Source of the DNA: Roseibium sp. HPY-6
GTDB lineage: Bacteria > Pseudomonadota > Alphaproteobacteria > Rhizobiales > Stappiaceae
NCBI RefSeq assembly: GCF_040530035.1
Contig: NZ_JBEWCD010000003.1
Coordinates: forward strand, 372,001 to 436,000
DNA: 64,000 nucleotides
Direction: 5' to 3'
The notes under the pieces were generated by a model that did no database searches, was not told where the DNA came from, and saw only the letters and a program-made list of their open reading frames with translations. The translations under genes and the position numbers were made by a program. This document shows positions 33,961-41,640 of the stretch, in pieces; within the stretch, counting starts at the first letter, position 1, and each line of letters begins with the position of its first letter.

Positions 33961-34689
33961 ATGAGCAAGGTCGCACTGGTCACAGGCGGAACACGCGGCA
34001 TCGGCGAGGCAATCTCGCGCGGTCTGAAGGACGCCGGCTACACTGTGGCAGCCACCTACGCGGGCAACACGGAGAAGGCGGAAGCCTTCAAGGCGGAAAC
34101 CGGCATCCATGTCTTTAAATGGGACGTGTCCGACCCCGAAGCCTGCGCCGCCGGGATCGCCCAGGTCGAGAGTGAGCTCGGCCCGGTCGAGGTACTGGTC
34201 AACAATGCCGGCATCACCCGTGACGGCATGTTCCATAAGATGGACTTCGACCAGTGGCGCGCCGTGCTGTCCACCAACCTCGATTCCATGTTCACCATGA
34301 CCCATCCGGTTATTAACGGCATGCGTGGACGCGGATCCGGCCGGATCATCAATATTTCGTCGATCAATGGTCAGAAGGGCCAGATGGGCCAGACCAACTA
34401 TTCCGCCGCCAAGGCCGGTGTCATCGGCTTTACCAAGGCACTTGCCCAGGAAAACGCCTTCAAGGGCATCACGGTCAACTGCGTCTGCCCGGGTTACATC
34501 AACACGGACATGGTCGCGGCGATGCCGGAAAAGGTTCTGGAATCCATCGTGTCGAACATCCCGGTCGGCCGGCTTGGCCATCCCGAAGAGATTGCCCAGA
34601 CCGTCGTCTACCTCGCGTCGGATGCCGCTGCTTTCATGACGGGCGCCGTCATGACAATCAACGGCGGTCAGTACGTCGCAAACGGCTAA
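33961..34689 (+). CDS. phaB: acetoacetyl-CoA reductase
   Basis: NADPH-dependent reduction of acetoacetyl-CoA to (R)-3-hydroxybutyryl-CoA. The 242-residue short-chain dehydrogenase has the cofactor motif TGGTRGIGEAI, NNAGITRDGMFHKM, the catalytic Ser in INISSINGQKGQMGQTNYS with the Tyr and Lys of YSAAKAG, and the end motif FMTGAVMTINGGQYV. The QKGQMGQTNYSAAKAG stretch distinguishes PhaB from FabG. A strong SD (AGGAGGAAGGGG) sits directly before the ATG. Confidence 0.96.
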   Translation: MSKVALVTGGTRGIGEAISRGLKDAGYTVAATYAGNTEKAEAFKAETGIHVFKWDVSDPEACAAGIAQVESELGPVEVLVNNAGITRDGMFHKMDFDQWRAVLSTNLDSMFTMTHPVINGMRGRGSGRIINISSINGQKGQMGQTNYSAAKAGVIGFTKALAQENAFKGITVNCVCPGYINTDMVAAMPEKVLESIVSNIPVGRLGHPEEIAQTVVYLASDAAAFMTGAVMTINGGQYVANG

Positions 34690-34720
34690 CCGGCAGGCCG
34701 AGTGATTTGTTCCAAGTTCA

Positions 34721-34747
34721 AGGGGCGCTCGCTGGGCGCCCCTTTTT
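34721..34747 (+). terminator. rho-independent terminator of phaA-phaB
   Basis: The stem AGGGGCGC / GCGCCCCT (34721-34728 and 34736-34743) is followed by five T in all, 31 bases after the phaB stop. Confidence 0.85.
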
Positions 34748-34749
34748 CG

Positions 34750-35074
34750 TCAAAGGCGCCTGCAGGCTCAACAGAACCCTGCACCGGATATGGCAAACAA
34801 GCGATCCTGTCCCACCCCGACAATATGCTGCTGGTTTTGTACGCCATGCAGGAATTTCGAAGTCAAATTTGAATCCTTGAAGCGCAAATGACCGCAGAGC
34901 GGACAAAGTTGGCTTTCGCTGCGGTTGCGCCAATGGCTGCTTTCAGTACGCCCAAAAAAGTGTCGTTCCAAGAAGAAAGGAAAGGCACAAAAAACTGGAC
35001 TAGCAGATGTCGCGTTACTTTTCGCCAGTAGCAAAGCTGGCCCATGTCTTCACCGTAACTTAATTGTTGGTGTT
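34750..35074. other. non-coding stretch after phaB with no supported gene
   Basis: About 325 bases. Short open frames exist on both strands (the longest about 88 codons on the minus strand, with a CPLC motif) but none has a good ribosome site, family similarity or codon use like its neighbours. The stretch has mixed composition and may be a decayed remnant joined to the lower-GC gene at 35075-35875. Confidence 0.4.
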
Positions 35075-35875
35075 TCAGCCATCCTGTTGCCGAGTACGCT
35101 CCGATGCCTTTGCCATTGCTTCACGGTATGTTCCATAGATGCCTATAACTGAGCCAAGCAGGAACACGATCGCTGCGAAAACCTCGGACAACGTTGCCAT
35201 GAAAGAATACTCACGCGCGCGGCTCTCTGCCTTTGCATAGACCAGCTCCCGAAGAGACAGCATGCTATTGGTCAGGGTCAAGTACGGTTCATATTCCTTC
35301 ATGAATGCAACCTCGTACTGATCAACGAGGCTTGTCAGAGAAGCAACTTTGTCGGGTGTGACCGTGTTTCGTGAGATAGAAGCTGATCCTATTATAGAGG
35401 TTAATTGCTCATCAAACCCAGCCCTTAGCTGGATGAGCTGGGATAAACGATCGTTTGTTTCTTGAACGAGTTTCTGCAAGCGCTTTTCGTTGTCACCCAA
35501 AGGCACGGCGAGAGCTTCATGCCTTACCCTTTCTACACGGACTGCCAGAGCACCAAAGTCATCGAACAAGAGTTGAAGCTTCGAAAGTACCTCTGTGTTC
35601 CAAATTACTTCGGTGAAGTAGTCGTTATCATCTAACGAAGCACTTCCCTCCGTTGCTGAGCGTAAGATGGCCTTCTCGATGTTTTGAAGGCGCAGAACAA
35701 TACCGTCAAATTGATCATCCGTCCTGCTGTTTACGACCGAACGCATTGTCGTCTCGACCGTCCGAGCCTGAGCACCAACAATCTCTTTCGCCATCCAAGA
35801 CAGCAGTATTAATGCTGCTGAGATGACCCCGACAAGATACCCGTAGCTATCCAACTTTCTCAATAGTCCGACCAT
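35075..35875 (-). CDS. hypothetical two-helix membrane protein with long coiled-coil loop, lower GC than neighbours
   Basis: A 266-residue protein of unknown function. One transmembrane segment lies near residues 13-30 (YLVGVISAALILLSWM) and another near residues 230-250 (FAAIVFLLGSVIGIYG); between them is a 200-residue charged helical region (FDGIVLRLQNIEKAIL; LVQETNDRLSQLIQLR) that would face the periplasm. Codon use is visibly more AT-rich than the surrounding genes, with many TTG, CAA and TCA codons, suggesting transfer. The start is ATG at 35875. No partner gene is evident; a short open frame just upstream is not convincing. Confidence 0.65.
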   Translation of the reverse strand: MVGLLRKLDSYGYLVGVISAALILLSWMAKEIVGAQARTVETTMRSVVNSRTDDQFDGIVLRLQNIEKAILRSATEGSASLDDNDYFTEVIWNTEVLSKLQLLFDDFGALAVRVERVRHEALAVPLGDNEKRLQKLVQETNDRLSQLIQLRAGFDEQLTSIIGSASISRNTVTPDKVASLTSLVDQYEVAFMKEYEPYLTLTNSMLSLRELVYAKAESRAREYSFMATLSEVFAAIVFLLGSVIGIYGTYREAMAKASERTRQQDG

Positions 35876-36060
35876 CGATGGGGAGCCCTTGTTCTTGGAA
35901 GATCGCGGGGTAAGCGTATCGGATTTCGGTAGTGTTGGCGCTAGAAGGTTTTGTGACGATTTTTACGTGAATTGAGAACCGGATATTGGCGCTACGTGCA
36001 GCACTAATAAACTTGGGCTCTAAGCGGTCGGTCGACCTTCCGGATAAATGGGTCCTGACC

Positions 36061-36648
36061 CTAGGCAAGTATCATGCTGACGCGGTGGTCGAGGTCTTCG
36101 CGCATCGCCTCTGCTGTCCAGCCGGCTCTTCCACGAAACATGTAGCCTTGCCGGATGTCATAGAGCAGCCGCGCCCGTTCCAGTGACGGAAAGTTTGCGG
36201 GCAGGATGCCCTTTTCCTTTTCCAGGTCAAACCGCGCCGCCAGACGCCGGTCCGTATCGTCGATCGCCTTTTCGACCCGCTCCTTAACGCCATCCACTTC
36301 GCCGATGCTTGCCGAAACGCTTGACGCCAGAAAGCAGCCCTTGGCACCGCTTTCATGTGCTGTTGCATAGAGGATGACTTCTTCGAGAAACCCGCGGACG
36401 GCCTTGCGGATATCTTCCTCGCCCTCGAAAACGACAACCGGCGCGCACCCGTCGACGTCGCCGTAAAGGTCGATTGTCTTGAGGAAAAGTTCGCGCTTGT
36501 CGCCGAAGGCGGCATACATGCTTGGCCCGCTGATGCCCATCGCCCGGGTGAGATCCTTGAGCGACGCGCCGTCATAACCCTTTGCCCAGAACACATTCAT
36601 GGCCGCCATCAGCGCCTGGCGGCTATCAAATGTTCGTGGGCGGCCCAT
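36061..36648 (-). CDS. TetR-family transcriptional regulator
   Basis: A 195-residue repressor. The HTH is clear: GRPRTFDSRQALMAAMNVFW then GYDGASLKDLTRAMGISGPS with MYAAFGDKRELF. The C-terminal domain is of the TetR_C type with a cysteine in GAKGCFLASS. The start is ATG at 36648; a TTG six codons earlier is possible. It is divergent from the peroxiredoxin-like gene with 88 bases between and a palindrome in the gap, so it very probably represses that cluster. The conserved Cys may allow a redox or electrophile response, which is inference. Confidence 0.9.
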   Translation of the reverse strand: MGRPRTFDSRQALMAAMNVFWAKGYDGASLKDLTRAMGISGPSMYAAFGDKRELFLKTIDLYGDVDGCAPVVVFEGEEDIRKAVRGFLEEVILYATAHESGAKGCFLASSVSASIGEVDGVKERVEKAIDDTDRRLAARFDLEKEKGILPANFPSLERARLLYDIRQGYMFRGRAGWTAEAMREDLDHRVSMILA

Positions 36649-36701
36649 TTTTTTTGTATCGTTCAATATATAACTCTTGACTCTGACGTTCCGCGATATT
36701 T

Positions 36702-36719
36702 ATGTATCGATCGTTATAT
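36702..36719. promoter_or_regulatory. candidate TetR operator centred on CGATCG
   Basis: ATGTATCGA / TCGTTATAT is an 18-base palindrome with 7 of 9 paired positions, placed about 20 bases before the peroxiredoxin-like start. The region also has ATATATAAC (36666-36674) opposite GTTATATAT (36713-36721), a perfect inverted pair. Both fit TetR control of the divergent promoters. Confidence 0.5.
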
Positions 36720-36736
36720 ATATCATGGAGCCGCTT

Positions 36737-37273
36737 ATGACAAATCCAAAGCCTCTTGTAGGCGAGACGTTCCCGAAAATCACCGTCCCGCAACTGGGCG
36801 GCGGACAACTGGACCTCGGCAGCCCGGCGAATGGACACGATTGGCAATTGGTAGTCGTCTATCGGGGCAAGCATTGCCCGATCTGCACGCGATACCTGAA
36901 AGAACTCGACGACATTGTCCCGGAACTCGCCAAAATCGGCATCGATGTCGTCGCCGTATCCGCGGATCCGGAAGAAAAGGCGCAAGAGCAAGTAACGGAA
37001 GCCGGTGTTTCATTTCCCGTCGGTATCGACATGAGCGTCTTTCAGATGCAGGAGCTGGGGCTCTATGTTTCCGATCCCCGGTCGGCTGCGGAAACAGACC
37101 GGCCATTCGCCGAACCCGGTGTTTTTGTCGTCAACAGCAGCGGCAAACTGCAAGTCGTCGACATTTCGAATGCTCCCTTCGCACGGCCCGCATTGGCGTC
37201 TTTGCTCATGGGCCTGAATTTCATCAAGAACCCGGACAACAACTACCCAGTGCGAGGAACCCACCATGGTTGA
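36737..37273 (+). CDS. peroxiredoxin-like (AhpC/TSA) protein with CPIC motif
   Basis: A 178-residue thioredoxin-fold protein of the peroxiredoxin-like group. The active-site segment is VVVYRGKHCPICTRYLKEL (CxxC, near residues 48-51), then VVAVSADPEEKAQEQV and FVVNSSGKLQVVDISNAPF. A role in reducing peroxides or thiol oxidants in the cytoplasm is likely. Start: ATG at 36737 with GGAG seven to eight bases upstream; an ATG four codons earlier is possible. The gene overlaps the next one by 8 bases. Confidence 0.82.
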   Translation: MTNPKPLVGETFPKITVPQLGGGQLDLGSPANGHDWQLVVVYRGKHCPICTRYLKELDDIVPELAKIGIDVVAVSADPEEKAQEQVTEAGVSFPVGIDMSVFQMQELGLYVSDPRSAAETDRPFAEPGVFVVNSSGKLQVVDISNAPFARPALASLLMGLNFIKNPDNNYPVRGTHHG

Positions 37274-37670
37274 TAACAGCGCCCGCGCAAACGAGGTCCA
37301 AGCGGTTATCGAGACCCTGATCCACAACGTTGGCAACAACAACACGGGCATTCTCGACGAAATCTATCACGACGACATGAAAGTCATCATGCTCAGCCCT
37401 GATGATGAAGTCAGCGTGTCCGACAAAACGGCTTTCAAGGAAGTTGTCCTGTCCGCGCTGAAGGAAAACAACGGGTCAATCGGAACCTGGGCGAAGTTCC
37501 ATCACATAACGGTCGAGGGCGAGAATGCCCACGTTCTCATCTCCCGGCGGAATGAGCTGACAGGGCCTGATATGCAGATCACGCTTGGGATCGATCTCAT
37601 TCATGTTCAGGGCCGCTGGCAGATCACGCGTGAAGTCATTCTCACAAGACCTCTGCCCGAAGCCGCCTGA
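37266..37670 (+). CDS. NTF2-like (nuclear transport factor 2 fold) protein
   Basis: A 134-residue SnoaL/DUF4440-type cone-fold protein: AVIETLIHNVGNNNTGILDE, YHDDMKVIMLSPDDEV and HVQGRWQITREVILT. It has no signal peptide. Such folds serve as small enzymes or ligand binders and the sequence does not tell which. It overlaps the peroxiredoxin-like gene by 8 bases (GAGG before the ATG), so the two are coupled and probably act on the same stress compound. Confidence 0.78.
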   Translation: MVDNSARANEVQAVIETLIHNVGNNNTGILDEIYHDDMKVIMLSPDDEVSVSDKTAFKEVVLSALKENNGSIGTWAKFHHITVEGENAHVLISRRNELTGPDMQITLGIDLIHVQGRWQITREVILTRPLPEAA

Positions 37671-37729
37671 AGCTACGGCATCGATCCGGGGTTCCGGACT
37701 GCACCCAAACCACTTCGAAAGATTTCAGC

Positions 37730-38191
37730 ATGACCATCAGGAAATCCATCGCGGGCATCGCCTGCGCCGCAACCCTTTTTGCCGCCGCAACGGCCTCGAC
37801 CGCGCAAAACAGTGATCCTGTTTCTGAACTCCACGGGCTGAATGACCGCTTCAACGAGGCGATCGCAAACCACGACGCCAACGGCGTTCTCGATCTTTAC
37901 GCGGAAGACACGATCTGGATCGAGCAAGGCAAACCAGCTGTCAAGGGACTGGAAGAACCGCGCAAGCTCTTTGAGTTCGTGGCCGCCAACAAGGGTGAGG
38001 TGACCCACTCCGTCGACACGCTGTTTGTGTCCGATGACGGAACGCTTGCCGTGATGATCGGATCTGTCGATGCCAGGATGGAGAGCGTCGGACTGGATGC
38101 AACGGGAACCTATCTCTACGTGCTGGAACCAGATGAAAACGGTTGGAAAGTCGTCACGGACATGTGGCATCAGCACGCCGCACAAGAGTGA
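37730..38191 (+). CDS. secreted NTF2-like (SgcJ/YybH-type) protein
   Basis: A 153-residue protein. The signal peptide TIRKSIAGIACAATLFAAAT leads to a cleavable AxA site (ASTA-QN). The mature part is an SgcJ/DUF4440 domain: LHGLNDRFNEAIANHDANGV, LYAEDTIWIEQGKPAVKG and WKVVTDMWHQHA. It should reside in the periplasm. It follows the cytoplasmic NTF2-like gene after 59 bases, so the unit has one NTF2-fold protein on each side of the inner membrane. The ligand is unknown. Confidence 0.78.
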   Translation: MTIRKSIAGIACAATLFAAATASTAQNSDPVSELHGLNDRFNEAIANHDANGVLDLYAEDTIWIEQGKPAVKGLEEPRKLFEFVAANKGEVTHSVDTLFVSDDGTLAVMIGSVDARMESVGLDATGTYLYVLEPDENGWKVVTDMWHQHAAQE

Positions 38192-38233
38192 TATTTGTGT
38201 GTCGTCGAGCATCGGTCAGGCGTTGGCCGGTGC

Positions 38234-38959
38234 TCACTCCGCGCTCGTCTTGGGATGCAAGAAATTCAGGAAGGACCGCGCATCCGGCTTCGGGCCTTTC
38301 CCGGCAAGCGGGACGACTTCGGTCACCGTCATATCGAAAACGGCAATCATCTCGATCTGACCGTCTAGCAACGTAATTTCCTGCCTGGTCGGGCGGATAC
38401 TGAGCGTTCCCTTGAGCTGAACCGGCTCGTATATCGAATCGGCCTGCCAGTCGGTCGCAAGCTTGTAACGGATCATCTGGTTCGGATCCGGAGCCGGCAT
38501 ATGGCTGCACATCCCGCGCTCAGGCACCAGATAGCCGGTTGCCGATGTGTCGCTGCCGGCGTCGAGAACGGGAATGACGTAGCCTGGTATCACGATGTTT
38601 TTGCCGTCCAGATCCGGATTGCCGGCAAGAGATGCCTCTGCACGTTTCCTGGCAATTCGTTTTCTCTGCGAAAGAAGCCAATCCGTCTCGACCCCGGAAA
38701 CCGCCAGCTTGGCTTCTTCCCGATCGAGCCTCTCCTTCATTCGGCGGCGTTTTTCGTCGTCGATACCTTGTGCAGTGAGCTGTTTCCGCAGACGGATCAC
38801 AGTCCCGAGCGCCCTCAGTTCGAAGATGCTCAACGCTGCAAAGGGATCATCGAAATCTGCAGCCTCGGCGTCAATCAGATCGTCCCACGCAACTTGCTTT
38901 GCCGCCCAGGAAGGGTGCATGAGCAGCATCAGCAGTATCAGGCAAAGGACTGCTCGCAT
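38234..38959 (-). CDS. DUF3299 periplasmic protein
   Basis: A 241-residue secreted protein. The N-terminus RAVLCLILLMLLMHPSWAA is a signal peptide. The conserved C-terminal DUF3299 part includes IVIPGYVIPVLDAG, LVPERGMCSHMPAPDPNQMI and LDGQIEMIAVFDMTV. A charged helical middle region (RRRMKERLDREEAKL) is specific to this group. Family function is not established; some members occur near metal or lipoprotein transport genes. It is convergent with the upstream NTF2-like gene. Confidence 0.78.
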   Translation of the reverse strand: MRAVLCLILLMLLMHPSWAAKQVAWDDLIDAEAADFDDPFAALSIFELRALGTVIRLRKQLTAQGIDDEKRRRMKERLDREEAKLAVSGVETDWLLSQRKRIARKRAEASLAGNPDLDGKNIVIPGYVIPVLDAGSDTSATGYLVPERGMCSHMPAPDPNQMIRYKLATDWQADSIYEPVQLKGTLSIRPTRQEITLLDGQIEMIAVFDMTVTEVVPLAGKGPKPDARSFLNFLHPKTSAE

Positions 38960-39298
38960 TTCGAGGACCTGTGGGTTCTTTTCAAGCCGAATACCAATCT
39001 GATAACAGATTCACGCCAGCCAGGCATGTCACTTCACTGTAAGGACTGAATTGTGATCTTTCTCGCAAACAGTTTCAGACAGGTAGACAGTGCCGCCAAC
39101 CTTGCCAAGCTTGAGACCTGCCGGTTGCAGATAGAGCGTAACAAAAGCATCTTTTTTGCGCTTTTGAACCTTCACGTGGTGGCCGGACGCATACAGTATG
39201 TCGCCGTTATTTTATGATCCGGCATTCCGTTGAGCCTTGACCTCAACACCCCCTTGCCCCTATTTCCCGGGAACACCCGATCAGGAGCTTCTGGCAAT
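38960..39298. other. intergenic region between DUF3299 and ispZ genes
   Basis: About 340 bases. It should include the promoters of both divergent neighbours. The only coding-like stretch is the short minus-strand frame at 39029-39175, listed separately. No repeats or strong hairpins stand out. Confidence 0.4.
39029..39175 (-). CDS. possible 48-residue gene or gene remnant
   Basis: A minus-strand frame beginning with GTG at 39175 reads VKVQKRKKDAFVTLYLQPAG, then LKLGKVGGTVYLSETVCEKD, ending SVLTVK. Its codon use looks like real coding sequence and the frame stays open a further 12 codons upstream (ILYASGHH), but there is no ribosome site and no ATG. It could be the tail of a decayed gene or a small unannotated protein. 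I do not recognise it. Confidence 0.25.
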   Translation of the reverse strand: MKVQKRKKDAFVTLYLQPAGLKLGKVGGTVYLSETVCEKDHNSVLTVK

Positions 39299-39940
39299 AT
39301 GGAATTAGAACACGCCCCGAACGATCCGACGCGCAAGGAACTCTCCCCGCTTTTGAAGCTGGCGTTGGAGCTCGGTCCACTGGCGGTTTTTTTCCTGTTC
39401 AACTCGCGCGGTGAACAGATTGCCGCGATGTTTCCGGTGCTTCAAACTGTCGGCGAGCCCATTTTCCTGGCAACGGCAGCCTTCATGGTCGCCATTACGA
39501 TTTCGCTGACCGTTTCGCTCTGGCTGACACGCCGTTTGCCGATCATGCCGCTTGTCTCCGGCGTCGTGGTCATGGTCTTCGGGGCTCTGACCCTGTGGCT
39601 GCATGATGAACTCTTCATCAAGCTGAAACCGACCATCGTGAACTGCCTGTTCGGCTCCGTCCTGCTTGGCGGTCTTTTGTTCGGCAAGGCGCTTCTAGGC
39701 TACGTTTTTGACAGCGCGTTCAAGCTGACGGACGAAGGCTGGCGCAAGCTGACGTTCCGCTGGGGCGTCTTTTTCTTTGTTTTGGCGTTGATCAACGAAA
39801 TCGTCTGGCGCAGCTTCTCCACCGATTTCTGGGTGAGCTTCAAGGTGTTCGGTATCATGCCGATTACGCTGGTGTTCACGCTGACCCAGCTTCCCCTGAT
39901 CCAGAAGTATGCGATCACGGATGAGGCCAAGGACGCCTGA
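39299..39940 (+). CDS. septation/intermembrane protein A (YciB/IspZ family)
   Basis: A 213-residue inner-membrane protein with five to six hydrophobic helices. Family blocks include [52 protein letters not shown] and [20 protein letters not shown]. YciB/IspZ proteins support cell envelope integrity and septation; the exact activity is unknown. Start: ATG at 39299 with AGGAG about ten bases upstream; an upstream TTG in frame adds a poorly conserved 23 residues. Confidence 0.9.
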   Translation: MELEHAPNDPTRKELSPLLKLALELGPLAVFFLFNSRGEQIAAMFPVLQTVGEPIFLATAAFMVAITISLTVSLWLTRRLPIMPLVSGVVVMVFGALTLWLHDELFIKLKPTIVNCLFGSVLLGGLLFGKALLGYVFDSAFKLTDEGWRKLTFRWGVFFFVLALINEIVWRSFSTDFWVSFKVFGIMPITLVFTLTQLPLIQKYAITDEAKDA

Positions 39941-39959
39941 TCCTCTTTCCGCCTGACAC

Positions 39960-40379
39960 TTAGTGACCCTCGTGCCCGAATGACACGTCGCGGCGCGCGC
40001 CGGTGATGGAGATCGAGAAGCCTGCGATCACATCGATCATCGAAATGGCCATCAGGATGAAGAACAGCGACGTCGCGGCCTGCTGCAGGACGAGGAATTC
40101 AACGAGATAGGCGACGAAGACCACAACAGAAAACATGTGATCGAGCAACGCCGTAGTGCCAATACGAGTCGCCTTCAGGATTTCGATAAACAGAAAGAAA
40201 AGCCCGAGGGTGATCAGGAGGTCGCTTGCCAGCAACTCGAAGGTCGCGCCGGACACCATCGCGATCGAAATCACGGGTTGGGACCAGAACTGAGGATTGT
40301 CGGCTCCCGCAGTAAAGGCAAGGCCGTTATAGATCAGCAGCGAGAAAAGCGTAAAAGGAATTGCCGAAAAAAGGCGCAT
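39960..40379 (-). CDS. conserved four-helix membrane protein
   Basis: A 139-residue hydrophobic protein with about four transmembrane segments (FSAIPFTLFSLLIYNGLAF; LLITLGLFFLFIEILKA; MFSVVVFVAYLVEFLVL; LFFILMAISMIDVIAGF) and a short His-containing tail. A loose resemblance to PsiE-like inner-membrane proteins is noted, but I would not name it. It converges on ispZ with 19 bases between the stops. Confidence 0.75.
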   Translation of the reverse strand: MRLFSAIPFTLFSLLIYNGLAFTAGADNPQFWSQPVISIAMVSGATFELLASDLLITLGLFFLFIEILKATRIGTTALLDHMFSVVVFVAYLVEFLVLQQAATSLFFILMAISMIDVIAGFSISITGARRDVSFGHEGH

Positions 40380-40460
40380 AGCGCAGCTCCTGATAAAGCA
40401 GCCCTCGTGAGGGCGAATTACGGCGACCTGACACGATCAGATGAGCTATTTCAAGGCAAA

Positions 40461-40494
40461 AGAAAAAGGCCGGCCTGTCGAAACAAGGCCAGCC
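40461..40494 (-). terminator. rho-independent terminator of rpmF
   Basis: Read on the minus strand, GGCTGGCCT and AGGCCGGCC form a 9-bp stem with one mismatch and a nine-base loop, followed by TTTTTCTTTT. It lies about 40 bases after the rpmF stop. Confidence 0.82.
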
Positions 40495-40535
40495 TCAATC
40501 CTGGTTTGCCATGCGGCGATCCACCCTGAAAACGC

Positions 40536-40721
40536 TTATGCGTCGTCCTTCGGGGCAAGGATCTGACGGCCCCGGTACATGCCGGTCTTCAGGTCAACGT
40601 GATGCGGGCGACGCAGTTCGCCAGAATCCTTGTCCTCGACGTAAGTCGGCTGCTTCAGGGCGTCCGCAGAACGGCGAAAACCGCGCTTCATGCGCGAGGT
40701 TTTTCTCTTTGGAACGGCCAT
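40536..40721 (-). CDS. rpmF: 50S ribosomal protein L32
   Basis: A 61-residue basic protein with the L32 start [20 protein letters not shown] and [13 protein letters not shown] near the end. It is the alphaproteobacterial form without the zinc-binding cysteines found in some other bacteria. Start: ATG at 40721 with a purine-rich GGAGAAAAAC upstream; an open extension upstream is not conserved. It is a single-gene unit with its own terminator. Confidence 0.97.
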   Translation of the reverse strand: MAVPKRKTSRMKRGFRRSADALKQPTYVEDKDSGELRRPHHVDLKTGMYRGRQILAPKDDA

Positions 40722-40902
40722 TTTGTTTTTCTCCGTGGTCCATAACCGCGCGGCCCGGACCGGGTTAGCCCGGGGCGTGGCGTCACGCAACGTGTTGGAA
40801 TGCGCGGCGTTATACAGGCAACGTCAGCGTTTTGCCACCCCAAAGACGAAATTTTCTTGGCTGATTTTGGTCATTCGCCCCGGTGAACGAAGTGCTTGAT
40901 GG

Positions 40903-41640
40903 TTAATTTGCCAATACGCAGCCGAAAATCGGCCCTGCGGAGCGGACGCGCGCAAGATTTGTCGCCGCCAGACGCCTGTGCCCGGCTGACGGTTTTGCAG
41001 GGTTCCGGCCAAGCGGATTGGGCAAAGCAGTCGCAAGGCGGGCCGCCTCCGTGCGTGTCAGATCTTTCGCGGCTTTGCCGAACCAGGCCTGCGCAGCGGC
41101 TTCGGCACCGAAGATTCCTTCACCCCACTCCGCAATATTGAGATAAATTTCAAGAACCCGCTTCTTGGAGAGGATTGCGTCGATCATCAACGCAAGCGGC
41201 AGCTCCAGCGCTTTGCGCACATAAGACCGTTCGCCCCACAAATAAAGGTTCTTGGCCGTCTGCATGGTAATTGTGCTGGCACCGCGCGGCCGCTCTCCTT
41301 CACTCAAAGCTTCGACCTGATCCTGGAGCGCGTCCCACTCAACGCCATCATTGGTGCAAAACCCGCTGTCCTCGGAAGTAATCACCGACCTGATCAGGTT
41401 CGGCGAAATCTCTTCAAGCGGCACCCATTCCCGGTCGACCCACAATAACTGGACATATCGGGCAATCATCAGCGTACTGACAGGCGGCACGACGGAATAA
41501 ACGACCGTTAGAACGGGTGGAAGCAGAATCAGGACGAGGAGCAGTTGCAGCGCACGCCTGCGCAGCGCCTGCCAGAACGTTCGTTTCGTTGGGGACCTTG
41601 CAGCTGCTCCCTTCCCCGTAGCCGCTTTACCCCGTGCCAT
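40903..41640 (-). CDS. mtgA: monofunctional peptidoglycan glycosyltransferase
   Basis: Polymerises lipid II into glycan strands at the outer face of the inner membrane. The 245-residue protein has one N-terminal transmembrane helix (LLLVLILLPPVLTVVYSVV) and GT51 motifs: VITSEDSGFCTNDGVEWDAL (with the catalytic Glu), RGASTITMQTAKNLYLW and RKALELPLALMIDAILSKKR-VLEIYLNIAEWG. No transpeptidase domain is present, as expected for MtgA. Its start overlaps the end of the cfa-like gene by 14 bases. Confidence 0.96.
   Translation of the reverse strand: MARGKAATGKGAAARSPTKRTFWQALRRRALQLLLVLILLPPVLTVVYSVVPPVSTLMIARYVQLLWVDREWVPLEEISPNLIRSVITSEDSGFCTNDGVEWDALQDQVEALSEGERPRGASTITMQTAKNLYLWGERSYVRKALELPLALMIDAILSKKRVLEIYLNIAEWGEGIFGAEAAAQAWFGKAAKDLTRTEAARLATALPNPLGRNPAKPSAGHRRLAATNLARVRSAGPIFGCVLAN

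Noticed and set aside
32708..33976. A 422-codon open frame antisense to phaA
   Set aside because: It is the complement of a clear thiolase gene, has no ribosome site and its translation is rich in His, Arg and Cys in the way of antisense shadows.
34690..36060. Genomic island with integration site
   Set aside because: Composition differs, but no tRNA gene, integrase or flanking direct repeat was seen, so only a small transferred stretch is suggested.
35847..36068. A 73-codon minus-strand gene upstream of the orphan membrane gene
   Set aside because: It would start at a TTG without ribosome site and overlaps the start of the supported gene; the composition is not convincing.
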